Positions 1 to 5,460 of a stretch of DNA of 7,171 nt are shown piece after piece. Position 1 is the first letter of the stretch; every line of letters begins with the position of its first letter. The notes below the pieces were generated by a model. That model was not told where the DNA came from. It saw nothing but the letters and a program-made list of their open reading frames with translations, and searched no databases. Made by a program: the position numbers and the translations under genes. The stretch is from Nitrososphaerota archaeon. Its GTDB lineage: Archaea; Iainarchaeota; Iainarchaeia; Iainarchaeales; VGJJ01. The DNA lies in contig JAGVNS010000079.1 of the NCBI GenBank assembly GCA_020053155.1, forward strand, positions 1-7,171, read 5' to 3'.

Positions 1-1282
1 GGTGGGCGGCCTTTCGGTAGTCTCCCACTGTTACGAGCATATCCCCCACGAACAGTATTTTTTCAACCAAAGGGTGGACGCGCTGGGCCTCTTCGATGGT
101 GTTGATTTGTTTCACGCTCCCATCTTTGAGCAAGACCGTGGGCCCGTCAATCGTGTCAACTGGAAATAGTTGCGCCGCCTTTCCCGGCCGTTCTATCCTA
201 ACGTGCGTCCCTACCGCGATGAATTCATCCATCAAATACATGAATGCGGCGTTGACCCCTTTCCCCGCACAACCGGTGTTGCGGCTCCTGCCATAGCGCA
301 ACCTAAAACCCCCCCATTCGGAGGGGTAGGCTATCAATGGTCTTCCGGCCGCCACTCCTTCTAAATATTTCCAGTTTGGTTTCAGTTCAATGACCTGGTC
401 GGCTTTTTTTTCTACTTTAATTATTTTTTCTAAAAAAGTCCAGTCTAATCCTAATTGTTTGGCCCACGACATTACTTTTTGCGCTTTCAGCCCCAAACCT
501 TCAGTGACCACGAGCCCCATTCCCCCCCGAATGCGATTCGTGGGAATGCGGGGGATGTTTCTCCACGCCGTGACCTCGAGTTCTTCGGTTGGAATTCCGT
601 TGATACATACGGGGCACCCTGCCGCAATGACGCGCAGCTCATCTAGAGTCATCTTGATTTGTCTGGAAACCACGTCCGTTTGATAGGTGTTGACTTCCTC
701 CACATACCGCTCAATCTCATCATGCGTGGGTTGGTACTTGGATAGGCCTAAGAGGACCCGTGCATAATCCCCCAGAATAAGGGGAAGCACGGCCGCACTT
801 CCCCCCGCCGCACGAATGGGTCCAGCAAAATAGATGTCCACGTATTTTGTTCCCTCTGGATTGGGGGAGAGTTTAACGTAAGGGAGTCCATCCAAGGGAG
901 CCACCACCACTCCCTCCGTCATGATAACGAGGCTCGTTTTGATTCCTTGCTCCACACGCTTCTCCATATCAGGGTTGGAATACCACCCTCCCTCCTCGAG
1001 TACTATTTCTTTGAATATGCGGAAGATGGCTTTCATCCTGTCTTTTTCCCCGCTCACAATGAAGCGGAAGCGCTCCGCCACTCCTTTGGGTCCGACCAGT
1101 TTCTCCGTTCGGTCGGCCAAATCCGTCACGGGAATGCATTCCACTTCAGGGTTGACGTCGAATCCGGTGGCGCGTGCCTGTTGCGCAAGAATGAATTGCT
1201 CATTGACTTGTTTCACGAGATGGTCAAAATACTCTTTTGTTCGTGGGTCCGCGCGAACACCTGGAAGCAGGCTGATAGTCAT
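1..1282 (-). CDS. polC: DNA polymerase D large subunit DP2, N-terminal 427 residues (cut by left edge)
   Basis: This is the catalytic polymerase subunit of the archaeal replicative polymerase PolD, which works with DP1. The frame is open from the ATG at 1282 to the left edge, with no stop. Translation gives DP2 signatures in order: TEGVVVAPLDG (about residues 122-132), YFAGPIRAAGGSAA (151-164), a YQPTHDEIERYVEEV stretch (183-197), a CPVC zinc-type knuckle followed by INGIPTEE (223-234), PTNRIRGGMGLV (247-258), FRLRYGRSRNTG (326-337), FIAVGTHVRIERPGKAA (354-370) and DGPTVLLKDGSV (379-390). DP2 proteins usually exceed 1,000 residues, so roughly the last two thirds, including the catalytic aspartates, lies outside the window. 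The ATG overlaps the DP1 stop as ATGA and has a GGAGGG ribosome binding site 9 bases upstream, which supports this start and coupled translation. No intein is visible in this part. An AT-rich patch at 361-480 is unlike its surroundings. Confidence 0.95.
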   Translation of the reverse strand, partial: MTISLLPGVRADPRTKEYFDHLVKQVNEQFILAQQARATGFDVNPEVECIPVTDLADRTEKLVGPKGVAERFRFIVSGEKDRMKAIFRIFKEIVLEEGGWYSNPDMEKRVEQGIKTSLVIMTEGVVVAPLDGLPYVKLSPNPEGTKYVDIYFAGPIRAAGGSAAVLPLILGDYARVLLGLSKYQPTHDEIERYVEEVNTYQTDVVSRQIKMTLDELRVIAAGCPVCINGIPTEELEVTAWRNIPRIPTNRIRGGMGLVVTEGLGLKAQKVMSWAKQLGLDWTFLEKIIKVEKKADQVIELKPNWKYLEGVAAGRPLIAYPSEWGGFRLRYGRSRNTGCAGKGVNAAFMYLMDEFIAVGTHVRIERPGKAAQLFPVDTIDGPTVLLKDGSVKQINTIEEAQRVHPLVEKILFVGDMLVTVGDYRKAAH

Positions 1283-2874
1283 GAGGGGTTTCCCTCCAAT
1301 GGAAGCAGGGCGGTAGTCTCTCCCTTGTCAAAGCGGCTTTCACGCAAGGTGGCGGTCTTGAATGAAAACTGGGGGACCCTTCCCGGAGTGTTGATGAATC
1401 CTTTGCTTGCCGCGTACGCGGAGGTGGTTTGCCAGCACCCATTGTTCACGATGGTAGTGCCGCGGTATTGGGCGTACGCATTGTAATGATTGTCCCCCCC
1501 AATGTATACGTCTGGGTGTTCGCGCACGAGCATGTACGCTTTGGGTTCGGGTGCGTATGGGTGTTTGGTTCCATACACCGACATTAAATCCCGCTTAATC
1601 AACAATTCCTTGATGGCCTCCTCAGGCTTCGTGGGGGGAATGTTGAGCGCAAACATCGTACCAATGAGCCCGCTCCCATGGTAGATGAGGGTTTTCTGCC
1701 CCTCCATTTCCACCCATGCAGGAGAAGGAAGGAAGTGGATGTTTTTTTGACGATACAATTGGGGAACGAACTCTTTCAACACGGGGGGTTGGGGGTCATG
1801 CCACCTGCACGGGTCATGGTTTCCAGGCGTGATGAATATCTCCAAGTGTTCGGGGAGCGTAAGGATGTATTTTTGGAATTGATTGTATTGTTCATAAATG
1901 TCTTTTACTTCAAGCTCATTTATTTGGCTGGGGTATACCCCAATTCCATCCACGTTATCCCCCGCAATCACCAGATATTTCAGCTTTCCCACTCGCTCTT
2001 GCTCTTTCCCCGTTCCCACTTCGCCATTCATCCAAGAAACGAATTTTTCCCACCAGTTCCGCAAGAAAAGCTTGCTCCCGAGGTGAATGTCGCTCGTGAT
2101 GACCATCCCCAAATCGATGTCACTTGTTTTGGGCTTCCTCTGGGGCAAGTCTGGCCACGAAAAATCCTTGACGATCAACAATTCTCCCGTGCGGGAGGGC
2201 TTCACTTTCATGCCGATGACGTCATCTTCCGTGATTCGTTTGGCGCGCTCCAACAATTCGGCGTCCGAAGAAGGAATGAGAGCCTTGGCATGACCCTCCA
2301 AATCCTCAATCGCCAAAAGGACGTGTCCGTTTTTAGTGACCTTTTTTTCGGATACCATCACAATGATTTCAAATTCCGTGTCACGACCCTGCCTATCAAC
2401 CTTGGAAAGGGATTTGGGCTGGTATCCCCTGTTTTTGAGTTCGTCCGAGAGAAAATGGTATTTATCCTGGAATAAGTGAAGAAAATCAAGCGCTTTCCCT
2501 TTAGAGTCGCTGTTTCCATTGTAATTTAAGTGTTCCAGAATCCTAAAATTGGGAGAATATTCTGCCGCAAGAGGTTTGGGCTTGCTGGGAACGCTTTCAG
2601 GCGAGGTTGAAAGAGATGTAGAGTGGATGGAAAGTGTTGGGGGTATTTTCCGCTCCACCTGCGCTTTCGTCACCATGAACGTGTTTTCTCGGGCAAGGGC
2701 ATCGAGAATGAAAACAAAATCAGGTTGGATTGTTAATAGTTCGAGGGCACTGGGTTGGACCATCAGCCCTTTTTGGTGGGCGTATTCCAGGACGCTGGAT
2801 TTGGGGTCGGAAGACTGGGTGGTTGGAATGAAAATTCTTTCTTCATTGGTTTGAGTGTTGGTTTCCACGGTCAT
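1279..2874 (-). CDS. polB: DNA polymerase D small subunit DP1 (3'-5' proofreading exonuclease)
   Basis: This 531-residue protein is the exonuclease and accessory subunit of PolD, partner of DP2. An N-terminal helical domain (about 27-75) is followed by a Ser/Pro-rich linker (about 80-105). An OB-fold comes next, with KKVTKNGHVLLAIEDLEG (177-194) and the FSWPDLP junction (238-244). The calcineurin-like phosphoesterase domain spans about 255-490. Its metal-site motifs are visible: SDIHLG (D262, H264), GDNVDG (D306, D309), GNHD (351-354) and YHG (H399). The final motif, normally GHxH, reads GDNH (460-463), and VNNGCWQ (476-482) follows. The length is in the family range but shorter than some homologues of about 600 residues. 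The start lies 1 base after the UPF0147 stop without a clear ribosome binding site, so translation is probably coupled. The next Met is residue 38, inside the conserved N-terminal domain, so the first ATG is preferred. The stop overlaps the DP2 start. Confidence 0.96.
   Translation of the reverse strand: MTVETNTQTNEERIFIPTTQSSDPKSSVLEYAHQKGLMVQPSALELLTIQPDFVFILDALARENTFMVTKAQVERKIPPTLSIHSTSLSTSPESVPSKPKPLAAEYSPNFRILEHLNYNGNSDSKGKALDFLHLFQDKYHFLSDELKNRGYQPKSLSKVDRQGRDTEFEIIVMVSEKKVTKNGHVLLAIEDLEGHAKALIPSSDAELLERAKRITEDDVIGMKVKPSRTGELLIVKDFSWPDLPQRKPKTSDIDLGMVITSDIHLGSKLFLRNWWEKFVSWMNGEVGTGKEQERVGKLKYLVIAGDNVDGIGVYPSQINELEVKDIYEQYNQFQKYILTLPEHLEIFITPGNHDPCRWHDPQPPVLKEFVPQLYRQKNIHFLPSPAWVEMEGQKTLIYHGSGLIGTMFALNIPPTKPEEAIKELLIKRDLMSVYGTKHPYAPEPKAYMLVREHPDVYIGGDNHYNAYAQYRGTTIVNNGCWQTTSAYAASKGFINTPGRVPQFSFKTATLRESRFDKGETTALLPLEGNPS
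1292..1297 (-). promoter_or_regulatory. Ribosome binding site for DP2
   Basis: GGAGGG on the minus strand sits inside the last codons of DP1 with a 9-base spacer to the DP2 ATG at 1282. It complements the usual archaeal 16S anti-Shine-Dalgarno. Together with the ATGA overlap it supports reinitiation or coupled translation that would help keep DP1 and DP2 synthesis balanced. Confidence 0.75.
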
Positions 2875-2875
2875 C

Positions 2876-3160
2876 TTATCCGAACTTTTCTTTCAATGCC
2901 TCGAGTTCGGAGATAATCGTCCACAAGTCCGTACGTGAGTGGGTGGGGAGATTGATGTCATTGGACACGTCATCCAGCAAATAGATGGCGCGAGAAAAGG
3001 CCACGTCTTCGGTGGCAGAGAGAATGACTTTCTGCGCTTCTGCCACTGCTGAACGGATGTTGCGTGGAACCGCGTTGTCTTCCAACACGACTCCCATGAG
3101 CTCCGCAATGGCCTCAATGTCCACTTTTACCTTTTGCCAATCCACTTTCTTTTTGGGCAT
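2876..3160 (-). CDS. UPF0147 family small helical protein
   Basis: This 94-residue protein belongs to UPF0147, an archaeal family with no established function. Family features seen are the basic N-terminus (MPKKKVDW), the central VPRNIRSAVAEAQ segment (51-63), the YLLDDVSNDINLPTHSRTD stretch (80-98 region of the helical core by sequence order) and a C-terminal helix containing SELEALKEKFG. It is predicted to be all-helical and soluble, with no signal peptide or cysteines. A GAGGGTGA ribosome binding site 9 bases upstream supports the start. The stop is a single base from the DP1 start, so it is almost certainly cotranscribed and translationally linked with both PolD subunits. This context suggests, without proving, a role around replication or nucleic-acid handling. 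Family assignment is confident; function is unknown. Confidence 0.92.
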   Translation of the reverse strand: MPKKKVDWQKVKVDIEAIAELMGVVLEDNAVPRNIRSAVAEAQKVILSATEDVAFSRAIYLLDDVSNDINLPTHSRTDLWTIISELEALKEKFG

Positions 3161-3169
3161 AGAATATTT

Positions 3170-3177
3170 TCACCCTC
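3170..3177 (-). promoter_or_regulatory. Ribosome binding site for the UPF0147 gene
   Basis: GAGGGTGA on the minus strand lies 9 bases upstream of the ATG at 3160 and resembles the archaeal consensus GGAGGTGA with one mismatched position. Its presence suggests that the operon mRNA has a leader, rather than starting at the ATG. Confidence 0.65.
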
Positions 3178-3258
3178 TTACAGACCAATTAATACGTTAT
3201 CGCCGATGTCAAGGCTCACGTCCAATGAAAGGACGCTGAAGCAATGAAATCATTCAGG

Positions 3259-3266
3259 TATTAAAG
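3259..3266 (-). promoter_or_regulatory. Possible TATA box of the UPF0147-polB-polC operon
   Basis: CTTTAATA on the minus strand, in the 134-base gap after the GTPase gene, could place transcription start near 3235 and give a leader of about 75 bases containing the ribosome binding site. A competing TATA-like GTATTAAT at about 3188-3195 would instead give an almost leaderless message and leave that site unused. The choice between them is unresolved. Confidence 0.28.
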
Positions 3267-3294
3267 GCACGGGGGTCAACGCTGGAAAACCGGG

Positions 3295-4281
3295 CTATCT
3301 CCCAAATCCGAGTGCTCTCCACACTTTATCCTTGAGAGAGCTTTCCATTCCCTCTCCTTCTCGAACGGCATCCACTCCAAATATTGCATGCGCGGCTTCC
3401 AATTGTTCAGGAGAGGAAATGTCGCATTTGTTGAGGACTAAAATGAAAGGTACTTTGAATTGGGTGCGCAGGTTTTCGTACAATTGATTCTGTATTTCGA
3501 TAGAATACCCTGAATGGGGAGTGGGGTCGATGACGAATACCACGGCCGTAGCCAAATGTCTCAATCCGGCCAGTGCTTTTTTCTCGATGGGATTCCATTC
3601 GCGATTGATTTGGTCCAGCAAGCCGGGGGTGTCCATGACTTGCACTTCGCGGTAGCGCATGGAGAAATATCCGAGTTGTAAGGATTGTGTCGTGAATGGG
3701 TATGAGGCAATTTTGGCCTTGGCCCCCGTGAGGCGTTTGAGCAGGGTCGTTTTTCCCGTGTTGGGAAAGCCCGCCAGTACGAGGGTGGGAATGTCCGTCC
3801 GTACGATGGGAACCTCCTTCAATTTTTGGTTGGCTTCACGCAACAATACTACGTTTTTTTTCAGACTTTTCATAATGTCGGCCGAACGCCCGAAGAAGCG
3901 CGAGCTTTCTTTTTTCATGTGAGTAAGGGCGTCGGGGGAGGAATGGTAAAAGGCGGCCTTGGCCATGTGAAACTGTTTTTTCAACAATTTTCGGACGCTT
4001 ACGATTTGGGAGGCGGCCTGCTTTATTTTTACGACTTCAATGGTCTCCGGCAGCAATTCCTTGTAGAAGGGATGCAGATTGTCTATTTGGGGAATGGAGA
4101 TGAAGAGGTGGTTGAGCTGGTCGTCCAAGTATTTGTGGAATAGTTCCATTCGATGCACCACTTTTTCCTTGCGGTGTTGAATCACGCTGACGCGCGTGCG
4201 CTTGGTTTTGGCATTGCGTCGGGCGTACGCGAAGGCGTTTTCGACCAGTTTTTCAGGGTCTTCCAGGGCGTAGAATTGCAT
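3295..4281 (-). CDS. NOG1-like GTPase, probable large ribosomal subunit assembly factor
   Basis: This is a TRAFAC-class GTPase of the NOG1 group of the OBG family. Counting from the preferred start (328 residues), a helical N-terminal domain (about 1-155) contains HPFYKELLPE (70-79), matching the NOG1 HPFY motif. The G domain follows: G1 GFPNTGKT (171-178), G2 within YPFTTQS (194-200), G3 DTPG (217-220) and G4 NKCD (284-287). G5 is atypical, with DA at 304-305 where SA is usual. Length fits archaeal NOG1; the long eukaryotic C-terminal extension is absent. The frame remains open to an upstream ATG at 4338, which would give 347 residues. I prefer 4281 because NOG1-like similarity begins there (MQFYALEDPEKLVENAF) and a TATA-like TTATAAAC is centred 26 bases upstream, as expected for a leaderless mRNA. 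Eukaryotic NOG1 acts in 60S assembly; the role here is inferred. It is divergent from secF and upstream of UPF0147. Confidence 0.88.
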   Translation of the reverse strand: MQFYALEDPEKLVENAFAYARRNAKTKRTRVSVIQHRKEKVVHRMELFHKYLDDQLNHLFISIPQIDNLHPFYKELLPETIEVVKIKQAASQIVSVRKLLKKQFHMAKAAFYHSSPDALTHMKKESSRFFGRSADIMKSLKKNVVLLREANQKLKEVPIVRTDIPTLVLAGFPNTGKTTLLKRLTGAKAKIASYPFTTQSLQLGYFSMRYREVQVMDTPGLLDQINREWNPIEKKALAGLRHLATAVVFVIDPTPHSGYSIEIQNQLYENLRTQFKVPFILVLNKCDISSPEQLEAAHAIFGVDAVREGEGMESSLKDKVWRALGFGR

Positions 4282-4302
4282 GAGGGAGTTGGGTTTGGGA
4301 GC

Positions 4303-4310
4303 GTTTATAA
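4303..4310 (-). promoter_or_regulatory. Putative TATA box of the NOG1-like GTPase gene
   Basis: TTATAAAC on the minus strand is centred about 26 bases upstream of the ATG at 4281, the spacing archaeal TATA boxes have from the transcription start. Transcription would then begin at or next to that ATG, giving a leaderless mRNA; consistently, the bases just upstream of the ATG are pyrimidine-rich and lack a Shine-Dalgarno sequence. No clear BRE is seen. Confidence 0.5.
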
Positions 4311-4347
4311 TGCCCTCTTTGGGAAAAAAGAAAACCATCGATGGCCG

Positions 4348-4356
4348 TTTAATAAG
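4348..4356 (+). promoter_or_regulatory. Putative TATA box of the secF-secD operon
   Basis: TTTAATAAG lies in the divergent spacer, centred about 38 bases upstream of the secF ATG. It predicts a transcription start near 4378 and a leader of about 12 bases. The assignment rests on position and AT-richness only; the upstream BRE region is not a convincing match. Confidence 0.4.
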
Positions 4357-4366
4357 CCTTTTGCTT

Positions 4367-4383
4367 CCCTTTTAGAGAAAGGG
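4367..4383 (+). repeat. Short inverted repeat in the secF leader region
   Basis: CCCTTT (4367-4372) and AAAGGG (4378-4383) form a perfect 6-bp inverted repeat around a 5-base loop, ending 6 bases before the secF ATG. The right arm includes the only purine run that could act as a weak ribosome binding site. It could be a hairpin or an operator near the predicted transcription start, or chance. Confidence 0.3.
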
Positions 4384-4389
4384 CTTTTC

Positions 4390-5460
4390 ATGAATTTTCC
4401 AATCAAATTGTACGATAAAAATTACAAACGGCTCATGATTGTTCCCGCCGTTCTGGTCATTCTTTTCCTCTTCATTGTTTTCGTCTACCCGGGCATGACA
4501 TTGGGATTGGATTTTGTGGGAGGCACGCGAATTGTTGTCAACACGGATAAACTGTCCGAAAAGCCGGTCAAGAATTTGCTGACGAATGAACTCAATCTCC
4601 CGGAAGTGAAAGTGGGCATTGTCACGGGTCCCTTTGGCGTGAGCGCACGCATTGAGTATGCAGAACCCAAAGTCCTTTCCGAAGCCCGCTCGCTGTTGGA
4701 TCAGGGAATTGCAGCCAAATCAAACAATGGGGAGAAAGCCCAATCGTTGTTGAAGGAGGCCGTTGTAAAAATGGGGGGAACGGTTCCAGCAGGTGCGAGT
4801 GTGGATGAGTTGGTGACATTGGCCTCTCTTTCAGTGAATGGGGAGAGTTCAAAAATTTCAGGGCAAGTGCAGGAAAAGCTCATTTCCTCTTTTGGATTGC
4901 CTACAGACACCCCGTTCACGGTGGAGCAAGTGACTCCCACTTTCGGCGCGAGCTTTTTGGCCAACACTCTCTTTGTTTCCATTATTTCAATCATTCTCCT
5001 TATCATGACCATCTTCCTCTTCTTCAGGGAATTCATTCCCTCCCTCGCGGTAGTGGAAGCGGCGCTTTTTGACATGCTGACCGCTCTCGCATTGCTTACC
5101 CTTTTTGGTTTTTCCATTACCCTATCCACGGTCGCCGCGCTCCTGATGATGGTGGGGTATTCCGTGGACACGGACATCCTGCTCACGACGCGGCTGCTCA
5201 AGCGGAAAGACAAGACCGTGCTGGGTCGGGCGAATGACACGTTGATCACGGGACTCACGGTCACTTCTACCCTGATAGGGGCGACGCTGGTCATGCTGGT
5301 GGTTTCATGGTCTTCCCAAATAAGCACCATTTTCGAGATTTCCATCACCATCCTGTTCGGGTTGGTGGGAGACCTGATTGCCACGTGGCTGACCAATGCC
5401 CCCATCCTCTTGTGGTATTGGGAAAAGAAACACGGCCCCTTGTCGGAGGAACAAGCATGA
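4390..5460 (+). CDS. secF: Protein-export membrane protein SecF
   Basis: This 356-residue protein is the SecF half of the SecDF complex, an RND-type membrane protein that assists preprotein export through SecYE. A short cytosolic N-terminus precedes TM1 (about 15-33). The D1 motif LGLDFVGGT (38-46, Asp41) follows. The extracellular P1 domain runs to about 187, and five further membrane segments lie at roughly 190-212, 216-238, 240-266, 284-307 and 314-343. The TM4 signature GYSVDTDILLTTRLL (256-270), with Asp260 and Asp262, is the archaeal form. P1 carries an Ala/Lys-rich helical stretch (about 95-170) that makes the protein longer than archaeal SecFs of about 280-300 residues that I recall. 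The frame is open further upstream, but homology starts at MNFPIKLYDKNYK, so that ATG was chosen. No strong ribosome binding site is seen; AAGGG 6 bases upstream is weak. The stop overlaps the secD start. The secF-secD order is opposite to that in E. coli. Confidence 0.96.
   Translation: MNFPIKLYDKNYKRLMIVPAVLVILFLFIVFVYPGMTLGLDFVGGTRIVVNTDKLSEKPVKNLLTNELNLPEVKVGIVTGPFGVSARIEYAEPKVLSEARSLLDQGIAAKSNNGEKAQSLLKEAVVKMGGTVPAGASVDELVTLASLSVNGESSKISGQVQEKLISSFGLPTDTPFTVEQVTPTFGASFLANTLFVSIISIILLIMTIFLFFREFIPSLAVVEAALFDMLTALALLTLFGFSITLSTVAALLMMVGYSVDTDILLTTRLLKRKDKTVLGRANDTLITGLTVTSTLIGATLVMLVVSWSSQISTIFEISITILFGLVGDLIATWLTNAPILLWYWEKKHGPLSEEQA
5445..5450 (+). promoter_or_regulatory. Ribosome binding site for secD
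   Basis: GGAGGA lies 6 bases upstream of the secD ATG, inside the 3' end of secF. It selects the ATG that overlaps the secF stop and supports coupled translation of the two subunits. Confidence 0.75.

Noticed and set aside
1..1282. Possible intein in DP2, as known in some archaeal polC genes
   Set aside because: The visible 427 residues run continuously through family motifs without an intein block; insertion could only lie beyond the left edge.
947..1486. Plus-strand ORF of 179 codons
   Set aside because: It is antisense to the well-supported DP2 N-terminus and DP1 C-terminus and has no recognisable protein features.
1678..2475. Plus-strand ORF of 265 codons
   Set aside because: It is the complement of the DP1 catalytic and OB domains; its composition looks like a shadow frame, with no family motif.
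3223..3249. Direct repeat CAATGAAA at 3223-3230 and 3242-3249, with a tiny palindrome at 3243-3254
   Set aside because: Two 8-base copies in an AT-rich gap are expected by chance, and the palindrome would leave a 2-base loop, too tight for a hairpin. It is not a CRISPR unit.
3161..3294. Terminator or small RNA gene after the GTPase
   Set aside because: No stable stem followed by a T-run on the minus strand and no tRNA-like or other RNA fold was recognised; only weak TATA-like boxes and a ribosome binding site are seen.
4153..4389. In-frame upstream extension of secF by 79 codons
   Set aside because: It lies antisense to the conserved GTPase N-terminal domain, has no SecF similarity, and the normal SecF N-terminus begins at 4390.
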